The notes below the pieces were generated by a model. It was not told the DNA's origin. It made no database searches and saw nothing but the letters and a program-made list of their open reading frames with translations. Made by a program: the position numbers and the translations under genes. Shown piece after piece: positions 45,643-55,959 of a stretch of DNA of 64,000 bases (within the stretch, counting starts at the first letter, position 1; each line of letters begins with the position of its first letter). Origin of the DNA: Bemisia tabaci (lineage: Eukaryota; Arthropoda; Insecta; Hemiptera; Aleyrodidae); NCBI RefSeq assembly GCF_918797505.1, contig NC_092797.1, positions 13,591,372 through 13,655,371 of the forward strand, read 5' to 3'.

Positions 45643-45870
45643 ATGGCTAACGTGCAAAACAACGTATCTTCGTTTGCGAAGTTTCACACTTCCTGTCATA
45701 CTTTATTTTTTCTTCGGAAAACTAGTAAACGCGTAACTCTTTGTAAACTTCCTGTAGTTTATTTCTCTGTAAGCGAAATATTCTGTATAGAATTCAAGCT
45801 ATAAAGTTGGCTGGATTCTCATTGAAAATATGAGCGTAGTTTTTAAACAGTGCGATGAAAATACGTAACT
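45643..45870. repeat. Foldback element related to 14581-14838, copy 2
   Basis: CAAAACAACGTATCTTCGTT and ACTTCCTGTCATACTTTATT parallel the left third of copy 1. The right end has ACGTAACTCCGC in place of ACGTATCTCG. End pairing is poor, so this is an old copy. Confidence 0.5.
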
Positions 45871-46020
45871 CCGCATTTAAGCTATCGGTATGTGAACGTG
45901 AAAATATTACTTTATTTTTAAAAACATTTACATTTTTAAAACGTGGAAAGTCTTTTCTAAGAGATGGCATCGATATTAATATCATTGAGCCGTAGTGGTG
46001 TTGAAAGCAATTGTACAAAA

Positions 46021-47165
46021 ATGAATAAAAGAGGGGAAAAAACCAGAAAGCACGCAATCATTGGTATTTTTACATCGACCTTTTAGAGTCAAAGTCGTCC
46101 AATTTTGAGCGTTTGGTTGCACGTGCACCACGCTGCAGCACGTAAACGCACGAAATATAAAAGAAAAAATTAAAGTACTGTGGAAGTCATTCAATCTCAC
46201 ACGGAACCACCTTAATATTTACATACCACACATTATCTTTTCCTTTACACATTTTCCCCCATCTATTTAAATGAGAATAATCCACGCAGAGTGTGCAAAA
46301 ATTTCAAAATCACGAGTTGAAAAACGCTGACTCCGCGAGTTTAAATATTAGAGCCGAACACAGAGCGAAGCGGCCTACAAACCTAAGTGGATACTTCACG
46401 CATTGCGCAATGCTTGAAGTATCCACTTAGGTTTGTAGGCGCCGAGCACGTTGCGCGTCGACCGCTTTCTCGCCGCGCCGCGCCGCAGCGAGCCACGGCG
46501 CCATAAGCAACTATTTCACGACAGAGGTGTTGCACAGTATCATTCGAAATTGAAGGCGCTCCAGCATGTTAAGGATGACAGGCATCCTTTAAGAGTACGG
46601 AGCTTTCCTCGCAAAATAAATCAAGATACTCTGGCACAAAAAGAAAGCTGTAGTCCAGAAACTCAGTAAGTGATAGCATCCGCATTTAATGACGTTTAGC
46701 ATAATTTTTAAATGTCATTAGAGAAAAAAAGTGACTCGATTTAGGCAGAAACATCCTTGAGTATGCAGTCAAGAAGAATTTATTTTAAATCAAGACGAAA
46801 GTAGCTGAATTAAAGCGGGTTTCTGTTTAACGTGAGTGACTTTTCTTTTTATGTAAGCATATTTTCTTAAACAAACATTATTATTTTCTTTATTGATTCA
46901 TATGAGGAAATTCTCTCGGCGGTGAATTCGAGCTTAGATCTGCTTGACTCAAATCACTTTTTCCTCTTATGAAGTTCAAAAATCATGCTAAACGTTCTTG
47001 AATACAGGTGCTAGGACTTACATGTATTCACATGTGGGCTTATTAACTTCGGGTCTCAATTGGTAAGTGGACCAAAACTCCCCTGCCGAAAAAACGCGTG
47101 GACGTAAACTGCTAGAAAAACAGGTGCGTGGACAAAAAATCGTGGACGAAATGTCCTATGACCGG
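46021..47165 (+). mobile_element. AGGACAT-ended foldback family, copy 3
   Basis: This is collinear with copy 1 from about 46200 on, and with the minus strand of copy 2 from 46021. Landmarks are GAGCGTTTGGTTGCACGTGC, ATGAGAATAATCCACGCAGA, the palindrome, CGACAGAGGTGTTGCACAG and TTCAAAAATCATGCTAAACG. The right tip is GTGCGTGGACAAAAAATCGT followed by GGACGAAATGTCCTATGACC. The left tip was not found. A 72-residue frame over the palindrome flank is not a gene. Confidence 0.72.
46373..46444. repeat. 72-bp central palindrome of copy 3
   Basis: GGCCTACAAACCTAAGTGGA faces TCCACTTAGGTTTGTAGGCG, with GCATTGCGCAATGC at the centre. It is almost identical to the copy 2 palindrome. Confidence 0.88.
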
Positions 47166-47211
47166 CCCTCGTGAACTGAGGTCCCTTTTCTCGTAGATAA
47201 TGGCGTCAGAT

Positions 47212-47503
47212 CATGGAAAAAAAAGTGTCAAGGGTTATCCCCCAAAATTGTTCTACTACCCAAATTTTTTGGATGATATGGACATTTCCAATTAATTTTG
47301 GTAGCACCGCAACTCAAGTTGAGGTAGTACTGCAACATTTGGGTTAGTAACCCAATTTATCGGGATACTACAACAATTAATCGGGGTATTGCAACAATTA
47401 ATCGGGATACTACTACAAGTAATCGGGGTATTACCACAATTATTTGGGAATGTCCATATCATCCAACAGTTGGGACTTAACCCCTTCCTCTTTTTTTTCT
47501 GTG
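47212..47503. mobile_element. CATGG/CACAG foldback MITE with AATTAATCGGG repeats
   Basis: CATGGAAAAAAAAG begins it and TTTTTTTTCTGTG ends it, with AT on both flanks. GGATGATATGGACATTTCC near the left pairs with GGAATGTCCATATCATCC near the right. The interior has at least three tandem units of about 22-27 bp built on ACAATTAATCGGGATACT. Confidence 0.7.
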
Positions 47504-47577
47504 ATAATTTAAATTAACGATTCCGTCAAATAAATACATGCCTCAGAGGATAAAGTATTTTCAAGGTCCGAACGGAA

Positions 47578-47622
47578 TTGGCAACATTCGAATACTCATG
47601 CGGCGTTCTTCCTCAACACGCC
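47578..47622 (+). repeat. Dispersed GCAACA...CGACGT motif, copy 5
   Basis: It reads TTGGCAACATTCGAATACTC, ATGCGGCGTTCTTCC and CAACACGCC. Confidence 0.5.
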
Positions 47623-47979
47623 AGAAACGAGCTCCGATGATTGGTCAAGTGGTTTTCGACGAGCTGGACACCTTCTCGTTGCGTCGTTAATCGAGTCGTG
47701 GAAATAATTACAGTCACAAAAGGGTCAAGCGGAATGAAAGAGACCTGCCCGGACTTATTAAACTACCAAGATCTGACGTCAATCTTGTGATGAGAACGGC
47801 CACTCGCAACGCACGTTTTACTCTTTGAGCACGAAAGAGAAACGGTCTGGAAAAGGCGGACATTTTCGAACTACTATCAAACCGAGTCCAACGAGCAAAA
47901 TATTGAACTGGTTCCTTGTCAATTTTAGAATTATACAATTCATGATACCTATAAAATATGCAATTTTTGGTTTTACGCT

Positions 47980-48396
47980 CACTGAAAAAAAAAAAAATCT
48001 CGGTGTATTTACTAGGAAACGGGTAAAATTACCAAGAATTCAGGGTTCTATTTGATCCCAGTTTTTTCTTGGTAAAATTACCATTTATGGTATTGGTAAT
48101 TTTACCGAGAAATCTCTGTAAAATTATTGAACTTTCTCGGTAATTTTACTGGACCTTGGTAAAAACGCCAATATTTTTAATCGACTGTCGTAGAATTACC
48201 GAGATAAAATGGCAAAGTTACCGGGAATTGATTACCAATAAAAATGGTATTCTTACCTGTAAAAAACAGTAAAAATACCGGTTTTTAGGTATGCTTACCA
48301 GACTGCCTTGGTAAAATTACCAATAATTCGTAAAAAAGCGAGATGGTAAAGGTACCAACGGACCTCGGTAAAAATGCCGAGAATTTTTTTTCAGTG
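47980..48396. mobile_element. CACTGA foldback MITE built of GGTAAAATTACC repeats
   Basis: CACTGAAAAAAAA starts it and TTTTTTTTCAGTG ends it, with CT on both flanks. The 417-bp body holds more than ten copies of GGTAA or TTACC, many as the self-complementary GGTAAAATTACC. It can fold end to end and also at each small palindrome. The terminal CTCGGTGTATTTACTAGG pairs only loosely with its partner. Confidence 0.85.
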
Positions 48397-49209
48397 CTCA
48401 ACAGGTTAAATTAAATGATGGTCTGTGTCATAAAGAGTGGATTCGAGTCAGTAGCAGACTATGGTTCCCCTTCATTTTCGGTTTAAAGGCAAAAGCAGAC
48501 CCCTGGACGTTAAAATAGATGCATCTTCACGGTTAAACTTTCGAACCGCAACGTTAAGCAAAAACCGCGCAGATTTATATAATATCTTCATTGTGTTGAT
48601 ACGTGACTTGTGCTGCGATCAGGAGTTAAGTGGTCTTGCCTTGAAATTAGGACACAATTTTGGAGGAAAGATGTGGTGTCATCCTGGGTCAAAATCAGAC
48701 CAACATGGCCAAAATTTGATTTACCCGAGGGCTTTGTGTGTAATGAATGAATATGTTCATTGCATGGTAAAAATACAGCTGTGTCGATAGACTTCTCAGG
48801 GGTAAAATGACCCGAAAACCACATTAAAATAGCTTATTCATAGCTTAGTTTATTCTGTTATCACTGCAGTCTCATTTACCAATTTCACTATGTAACGCCG
48901 TTTGCTGGTTTTTATTTTAATTTCTTTCTTATTTTTAATTCTTTTTTTTAGCAGTTGATAATGGTGCCGTAAGGTACCGAAACCGTTGTAATTTCTATTT
49001 CAGCCTTGTTTCCGTCTTTTCCTGTGTTTTCGATTGTCGTTTCTGTTTCGGGCTGCTTTTACATTTTCCTTGTTTTTCATTAAAATAGCTTTATATCGGA
49101 ACACGCTTATTCAAATTTCCCGCGTCTGAATGGCAACTCGCAGCAACTTCCGGTTAACGAAAACTGACAATTTTAAGAATGATATTTATCAACAACTTTT
49201 ACGTAAGAA
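48397..49209. other. Unclassified stretch
   Basis: A 109-residue frame at 48461-48790 has no recognisable domain and is mirrored by an antisense frame of 78 residues. No repeat was recognised. Confidence 0.35.
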
Positions 49210-49759
49210 TGGACCACTAGACAAGGTACGAATTTAAGCAATCTGATACATGTTTCTTAACCAGAATTTCACGTAGAACACGATTCACACTACGAAAATT
49301 ACCGAAATCAACTTCTAACGAAGATATTAACGTTTTTATTTCGCACTGATTACGAGGAATTTGAACTGCCCGCTCACAAGAAACTCAAAGCTCTACGTGA
49401 GTCAAATCGCGCACTACAACGGTTTCAGCAAGCCTCTCAATCGAGCAATGTTCATTTTCCACCATGTGTTGTTCAAACTATTGGTAATTTGCTATAGCTG
49501 AGCCAAAGTGTCAAGATTGAAGTTGAAGATTTTTACATCGCAGAGACTGTCATGATAAACATTTAGCGCGCGATGTGAATCACGTAGAGCATTGAGTTTT
49601 CTTGAGCGGGTGGTTTGAATTCACGCATCAAGAATCATTAAATATCTTCGTCAGGAGTTGATTTTGGTAATTTTCGTTGTGCGTATCGTGTTCTACGTGA
49701 AATTTTGGTTGAGAAACATGTATCAGAATGCTGAAATTCGTACCTAGTCTAGTGGTCCA
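49210..49759. mobile_element. TGGACCACTAGAC-ended foldback, 550 bp
   Basis: TGGACCACTAGACAAGGTAC faces GTACCTAGTCTAGTGGTCCA. The arms extend about 130 bp through ATACATGTTTCTTAACC, CACGTAGAACACGAT and CGAAAATTACC. The element at 55358-55959 shares the tip but not the interior. Confidence 0.82.
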
Positions 49760-49760
49760 T

Positions 49761-50140
49761 TGGACGTATTTCTATTTCACAGACCTATGTGCAGGTGAGA
49801 ATTATGGGGTGTGCTCTAGAAAGCTGCATAAGAAACAATGTAAAAGAGGGCGTGATTCCTTTTGCATAATTGGAAAAGCGGGGTATTACATTCTGTCAAT
49901 CAGACCTATGTGCCGACTGAATGCGGGATTCATGAGCCGCGGGCATGGGACGAGATCGTTGTGAACAGGGCTCATGAGTTAAAGCGCCCCGACGATGATC
50001 CCCTCGATGCGCCCCCGCTTTTTCGTTGCCGCTGATGTCACTGGCGCTTTATTATTCTCATTCACTCTTACGGCCAGAGAACTAACGAGCACACCCCATA
50101 TTTTTCACCTCCACATAGGTCTCTTTGGTAGAAATACGCC
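49761..50140. mobile_element. GGACGTATTTCTA-ended foldback, 380 bp
   Basis: CAGACCTATGTGCAGGTGAG and TATGGGGTGTGCTC on the left face GAGCACACCCCATA and CACCTCCACATAGGTCT on the right. The element starts one or two bases after the previous foldback ends, so one inserted at the tip of the other. Confidence 0.78.
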
Positions 50141-50832
50141 CAATTAATAGTCAAATCGCAAATCCCTCACACATGCAACATCTCCATTTTCACTCTGGAA
50201 AAACTCCCCCACATATTCCCAGTGGGTTCGTCCAGGACCATTTGAAACTAGCCGGAGGGCATAGTCCCTTTCTCGTGGAGGCTCCAGGGCATTTAGGCAC
50301 CCACGGAGACGAACGAGGAATCCGCGATTTGTTAAGAGCTCCGATCCAGAGGAGAGTGGAAGAGCTTAGCCCCGTTGCCCGCGGCGCGGTTCGCTGTGAC
50401 GCAATACATAGCCACGGCGCTAATCGCAGTAAGTCCCTCGTCCAATTCATCATGGGAATACACTTGGCGCCCCAGATTAACAGTAATTAGAAATTCTGCA
50501 TGTATTTCCGCCGTGCGTGGGCGGGGGGATGAGGGTGGGCGAGTCCGGCGTTTCATTAGGTGTGCTTTGTAGGCGATTTAATCTGACAAGTGTAGCACTT
50601 GCCGCAAAAATGGAGAGCCTGCTTTTATCAGCGCTAAGTTTCGTACTGCCGTTGCCAACTCGCGCAGCTTTTACAGGGGACGTTGTTTGTATCGAGCTCA
50701 GCGGGAAAGCAAATAAAGTTTTTTGGAGAACAATGAGTCCACTTGGATCGCATGGAGCAGAGAGGAATCGAATCGCACCAGCCATTGCCGAATTTCATCG
50801 GATAAGTTATTTTTTTGGTGATGTGAACTCTT
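50141..50832. other. CpG-rich unclassified block with two repeat fragments
   Basis: At 50152-50195 lies the tip of the 507-bp foldback (CGCAAATCCCTCACACATGC, then AACATCTCCAT). At 50735-50812 lies one arm of the GGACCGC MITE (CAGCCATTGCCGAATTTCAT). Between them, 50220-50560 is CpG-rich with a 121-residue plus-strand frame and an 87-residue antisense frame. I do not recognise either product. A decayed exon cannot be excluded. Confidence 0.4.
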
Positions 50833-51064
50833 CACTGGAAAAAAAAAAAACACATTGGATCTAGAGTCCAGACTCTTAAAAACATCGACAAGAAAAAATA
50901 CTCTTGATTCAATCGGATTTTAGCTTAAATCAAGAACCAAGCCTCTTAATTTGAGCGGATTTCCTTTTGATTTAAGCTTAAATCTGATTGAATCAAGAGT
51001 ATTTTTTCTTGTCAATATTTTCAAGAGTCTGGACTCTAGATCCAATGAGCTTTTTTTCCCAGTG
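50833..51064 (+). mobile_element. CACTGG foldback MITE, copy D
   Basis: CACTGG plus an A run starts it and TTTTTTTCCCAGTG ends it, with TT on both flanks. The arms pair almost fully. It landed about 20 bp right of the GGACCGC MITE fragment. Confidence 0.9.
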
Positions 51065-51224
51065 TTGACAATTTCGGATGATCTCTTCTATGACGTGAAG
51101 GGGATTCTTAGAAATTTAAAAAAAAATCTGCACTGCAAAAACATATTTTAGAGATCCTAGACGCGTTTCCCGAGGTAATATTTCTTCTTCTTTTGCAATT
51201 TACTTGTCTCCTATTCCTGTAATT

Positions 51225-51447
51225 ATAAAGTTAGGAATCTACAGCCATCCATAGACATAGGTCTATAGTATTTGGAAATTGGCAAATTCATGCTCCAGGC
51301 TTTTCAAATTTTCAGGGACCAAGGCTGAGTAGAATCTGTTTCTACTGATTCACTGGTCAGTTCCGTGAAAATTTAACGCCACTACCGGAATTCGAAACCG
51401 GGACCTAATGACTTAGAGTCAGCTGACCACTGGGCTAACCTAGCCGA
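51225..51447 (-). repeat. tRNA-derived SINE, minus strand
   Basis: On the minus strand, TTAGCCCAGTGGTCAG (51440-51423) is an A-box and CCCGGTTTCGAATTCCGG (51402-51385) a B-box T-arm with a stable stem. The spacing of about 20 bp between boxes is near that of a tRNA. The anticodon arm is weak (TGA/TCA around CTCTAAG). The non-tRNA body continues to about 51225. No intact acceptor stem is seen, so this is a SINE rather than a tRNA gene. Confidence 0.55.
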
Positions 51448-51499
51448 TGAGGTGAAAATTTATAGAAGTTCTATCGGTGATCATTACCACTTTCCGCTT

Positions 51500-51522
51500 G
51501 ATGATGATGATGATGATGATGA
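51500..51522 (+). repeat. (GAT)n microsatellite
   Basis: About eight uninterrupted GAT units. Confidence 0.95.
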
Positions 51523-52170
51523 GCCAGTTTGGCAACCCTTCTTGGCAAACTACTCCGCGCGATTTTCATCATTCATCACCAGTTGAAGATGAGTCTTTTT
51601 CCCGGCAGGAACATGTTGGATCTCTGAATAAAACTTTTGCCTCACCATTCATTGTTCGAATAGGGGTTATCGATGTGGGATCTCCCATGTCTTTTGTCTT
51701 TGATTGATCCTCATCAACGTTTATATTACGAATTCCTCATGCGTGGGTTTATTGAAATCCAAATCTCGATGAGGCCTGGGACTGACAGAAAGATTGGGAA
51801 AAAATTGCAACAGAGGCGGTTATATGGACAATTAGATGGAGTAATGATAGCTATCCTACTCTCTTCACTGATGTCTGAAATAGTGATGAGTAAATTTAAA
51901 TGAGAAACCACCCTATCCACGGATTTTCATATGTATGATATGAATTATTTTTCTCCATGTTTTTCCTATGAAAATCTGCTATCAGGGAGGCGCATAGCTT
52001 CATGAAACATGTCCTTAGGATCGTGAAAAACCATCAAATTGATAAATTGGTGTCATAGTGCCGCACAAACGAAGCACTGCATTGATGAGATGTTCGAACA
52101 ACTTACAATAAATACCACGCCAGATCAATTTTGCCGGTATATATTCTCAAGTTCTGGGAAGCCTATCGAA
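51523..52170. other. Unclassified stretch
   Basis: No gene or repeat family was recognised. Confidence 0.35.
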
Positions 52171-52397
52171 CACTGGAAAAAAAACACATTGGATCTAGAG
52201 TCCAGACTCTTAAAAACATCGACAAGAAAAAATACTCTTGATTCAATCGGATTTTTGCTTAAATCAAGAACCAAGCCTCTTAATTTGAGCGGATTTCCTT
52301 TTGATTTAAGCAAACATCTGATTGAATCAAGAGTATTTTTTCTTGTCAATATTTTCAAGAGTCTGGACTCTAGATCCAATGTGTTTTTTTTCCAGTG
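52171..52397 (+). mobile_element. CACTGG foldback MITE, copy E
   Basis: This is very close to copy D in sequence and orientation. CACTGG plus an A run begins it and TTTTCCAGTG ends it. The flanks are AA and AG, one mismatch from the 2-bp rule. It is the cleanest copy for building a consensus. Confidence 0.92.
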
Positions 52398-53105
52398 AGG
52401 CCTTTGTAGCTGAATATCCAATTATGAATCTTCCTCGATAAATGCCAATGACTCCAGCTTGAAACTCAGATAGCCTCTTTGTCTTTAATGTGTAAAAGTG
52501 GTCATCCCGCCGAGTTGTTAAGTTAAAATCATCATGACTCGTTTAAATAAAAGCTATTTTGAGCGATTTATAGAGAGCCGAAGTCCATATCCGGCTGCGT
52601 GAACGCGTCTGTTGTAAATGATTATTCTAAAAGTGTTACACACATATTTGTGCTGCATAAACGTAAATCGTTTTGAAAAGGAATTACAAACTGTTCCGCT
52701 AAATGTCATTGGAAGTTGTAAAACACTATGAGCACCAGTATCACCGATAATGGGTATATTTCGGACGTAGTAATCATTGAATTCTTAAAAAAGGCAATTT
52801 CCGACCAGGATGTTGTCCGCCGCTGCTCATTTGTTTTTTATATGAGGTGGCAATTATTAATGAGGGTCAAAAGCTAGTATAGTCCGGTTAGTACTTCAAC
52901 GGCGACTCTCGTAAGTTTCAATAATGTAAAGTCGTGATAATCGGCGATGATTGGAACCGGAGCCAAGGCGGATAATAGAAAATCGCAGATATTCGAAAAT
53001 CACGGATAGTCGAAACTGAGCTATTTGCTTGGGAGAAATGATTAAAAGATTCTATTTAAAGACTTATCAAATATCAGCCCGAAATGTAATTATTTGTTTA
53101 AAGTG
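52398..53105. other. Unclassified stretch
   Basis: No gene was recognised. A short local repeat, AAAATCGCAGATATTCG / AAAATCACGGATAGTCG, lies at about 52978-53020. Confidence 0.35.
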
Positions 53106-53324
53106 CACTGAAAAAAAATTCCGGCCGTGGGAGCCGAAGTTACGGGCTATATAGACATACCGTCCGTTCCGGGCTCAAGGGCCGAAAATTCCGGCTGCTG
53201 GAGCCGTAGCTTCGGCCTCTGAACCCGGAGCAATCGAAGCTATGCCTCCAGCAGCCGGAATTCGGACGGTACGTCTATATAGCCCGTAACTGCGGCTCCC
53301 ACGGTCGGAGTTTTTTTTTCAGTG
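53106..53324. mobile_element. CACTGA foldback MITE, GC-rich body
   Basis: CACTGAAAAAAAA begins it and TTTTTTTTTCAGTG ends it, with TG on both flanks. The 219-bp body is clearly GC-richer than anything nearby and folds on itself. Paired landmarks include GGGAGCCGAAGTTACGGGCT / AGCCCGTAACTGCGGCTCCC and CCGGCTGCTGGAG / CTCCAGCAGCCGG. Confidence 0.88.
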
Positions 53325-54488
53325 TGTATATATCGTACCTCACAAGAAGTTATATTTACAAAAATCATTCATTTTACCATAAATATAAGTGCTTTACTGG
53401 TATTTCAGTGACTTCATCACAACATAGCCACAGAGAAAAATCGTGTATAAATCGAATCACGAATCCGACTCTACTGAATCTGTTTTTCCTCCATTTAAAT
53501 AATTCATGTCAAGTAATCGATTCTAGGCGAGGCATCCTGCTTCGATAAATATCGATTGTTTTCCAATCATTTACATAGACCAACCCAGATTTTCCGACAT
53601 GTGAGAATCACCACCGAACAATCTACCGATTTCCTGTTCAAAAGAGCTTCATGCTTTACTGAATTTTGCAAGTGAGTGTAAAGTTTGCGTGAAGTGCCGA
53701 GAATATGCTCTACATTGCCGTGCTGAGACAAAATGCCATAAGAACATTTGAACGATACTCAAATTCAACTAATGAAAAACGAACGCCCTCGAAAATCTGT
53801 GACTATTTCTTTCTTAATGCTCAATGTCGCAATTTAGGGGGGGGGGGGAGTCCGGGCATTTGCCTGAACCCGCGTTTTTGAGAAAACCCGCTTGGGCCGG
53901 GCAAACTGCTCGGCACAGGAGAGAAAAAAGCGGGAAAAGGGTCAGTAGGAGTCTGAAAAATGCGCGTTTGCCGTTTTCATAGTAAGAAGTTGAGTAGCAG
54001 AAAAAGAACAAAAAAAAACCTCGTCACGTTTTTGCCCGACCCTGCATTAACCTGAATGGCGCCTATGTTATTGCATCACATAATTTTCCCTAAACTTTAT
54101 TTTAAAATGTTAAATTTAAATGGAGACTGACATGACTTTCCTCAAATAAATTTTCTTCATAAACGATTAGTCGAAACTTGGCAACTTTCGCATATTCATA
54201 CGACGTTTTCCGCGGCACGGCAGTACATCATCCGTATTCTGTGTTGGTGATTAAAAATTTCGTCGTAGCTCTGAAGATCATTTGAACGTCATGATGATGA
54301 TTCATTTTTAGCGGTACAAAATAGACTGTACATCACTAAACTTTAGGAAAAAAGCCACGATATTTTTTTTGCAAGAATCTCCAGTCTACAATCGATCGGT
54401 AGACACAACTTAATTAACTTAGGTGTGAAGTTGGATTGCTTCGACAAATGAAGGCGAACTAGTGGCAATTTCGTCGCACCACACCTAT
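53325..54488. other. Unclassified stretch with one dispersed motif
   Basis: At 53485-53600 a TCCTCCATTTAAATAA / ATCGATTNT block weakly resembles the hAT-like MITE interior at 38921-39081. A G run lies at 53838-53849. No gene is seen. Confidence 0.35.
54178..54226 (+). repeat. Dispersed GCAACA...CGACGT motif, copy 6
   Basis: It reads TTGGCAACTTTCGCATATTC, ATACGACGTTTTCCGC and GGCACGGCAGTAC. Confidence 0.55.
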
Positions 54489-54866
54489 AGTACCTGTATA
54501 GCGAGAGTATGGACAGATCGCTTCATGGAGGGCTTAGGGCCCAAAAGTGCAGCCACCCTTCTAATCAACTTCTAACGCACAAAATTTCACTGCCAGTCTG
54601 TAGATTCCAATTCTAATGAAAATGGCTAAGAAAGTACATAAATGAGCTTTCTTCCACAAAAATGAGTAAATTTATGCAAAAACTAAGTCAAATACGTGCT
54701 TTATAAACGACGGTTCGTAACAATTGTATTAATAAATCGCTCTGGATAATTGAAATTCATAGGTTGGCTACATTTCTGGGCCCTAACTTTATTCGCGGAG
54801 GCATCGGTGAAGGCCTGATGGATTTTCGGAGTTTCATATCTGTCTATACTCTCGCTATATAGGTAC
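54489..54866 (-). mobile_element. AGTACCTGTATAGCGA-ended MITE, copy 2 (complete)
   Basis: AGTACCTGTATAGCGAGAGT faces ACTCTCGCTATATAGGTACT, near-perfect 28-bp inverted ends. The body is the reverse complement of 26515-26875. A fragment of the same tip is at 61455-61552. Confidence 0.82.
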
Positions 54867-55039
54867 TCTAACCACACCGGGCACCACGAAAGTATAGCAC
54901 CTCACGACCGGGATCAAAACAAGGCATCAGGCAACGCCGCTGGGTAATGTTGAGGGTAGCACCCCAAGTTTGGAGTGCTCATCATCTGGCTATCAATTCA
55001 CAGTGACGGAACCGCTTAAAAGTTGAAGGACGTGTGAAT

Positions 55040-55280
55040 TACATGTTGTTAAACGCGTTTCCCGGTCCGCACGCCGCACCTCCAGCCCCCCCTCGCCCCC
55101 TTTCGCCCCCCTTTTCCGGGCGACGCACACAGCCGCGCCGCGGTCCCGCGGTTATCCACCGTTATCTCCGGGAATTTTTCGCCACCAGCCCCCGTTTTAT
55201 GCGCCAAACTCCCCTCCGAGAGGTTCTCGACACCGGAATAAAAATATTTGCTCACAAAAAGATAGGGCCCAGCTCCCTCC
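55040..55280. other. GC-rich, CpG-rich block
   Basis: C runs, CGCCGC and CCGCGG clusters stand out from an AT-rich background. An 84-residue frame is Pro/Arg-rich with no domain. It could be a promoter or 5' exon of an unseen gene. Confidence 0.25.
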
Positions 55281-55357
55281 GGTTATGAACGTCGTTGTCT
55301 TCGTCCCGGCGATTTTTCCTCGCTACTAAAAACGAAATAGGCCTTTCTTCGGTTCAA

Positions 55358-55959
55358 TGGACCACTAGACTGTATAAGAATCGGAATTCCGCAGAATATG
55401 GTCTCTCGTCAGAAAAGACCACTCTACGGGGTGAAAACTAGTGCACTTCAAGATATCGTCACCTTCCGGCCAAAGTATTACAATCGCCATGCGACGTTTA
55501 ACAATGTTTGCCGCAATTTTATTTTTCACAGAGAAATTGGTAGAATTTGTTTGAAACTTTCACTGAATTTTATCGGTGGCAAAAGAAAATTCAGTGACAT
55601 TTTCGGACAGCTTCGTTGAAAAATTTCTCTGTAAAAAAATAAAATGGCGGCGGAAATTGTTAAACGTCGCATGGCGCTTGTGATACTTTGGCTGGAGGGT
55701 AACGATATACTTCCTTGTCGAAAGTTTATGCAGAACACAATGAAGTGCATCGTAGTACACGTAAATTGTGCCGCACAAAATAACGATTAAAATTTTAAAA
55801 ACGAGAAATTGCGAGGGAGCAATATATATTGGCGAATCTGAAAAACGCTGGTTTCTCACTCGTTATTTGATTTTTGGAAATTTTCAATGAGTACATAGTA
55901 CTGTGCTCTACGTTGAATTTTGCGGTGAAACTATGTTTGTGATCATGTGCAGTGGTCCA
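55358..55959. mobile_element. TGGACCACTAGAC-ended foldback, 602 bp
   Basis: The tips are TGGACCACTAGAC and GCAGTGGTCCA. Internal arms of about 100 bp pair (ATCGTCACCTTCCGGCCAAA, GCGACGTTTAACAATG with CATTTTATTTTT-type flanks) around a centre with a CTGAATTTTATCG / GAAAATTCAGTG hairpin. The interior differs from 49210-49759. Confidence 0.75.

Noticed and set aside
50125..50490. 121-residue plus-strand open frame in a CpG-rich block
   Set aside because: It has no recognisable domain, an antisense frame of similar quality overlaps it, and it begins inside a foldback fragment. Kept only as a possible exon remnant.
51378..51447. Functional tRNA gene on the minus strand
   Set aside because: A- and B-boxes are present but the acceptor stem does not pair and the anticodon stem is only three pairs. 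A SINE head fits better.
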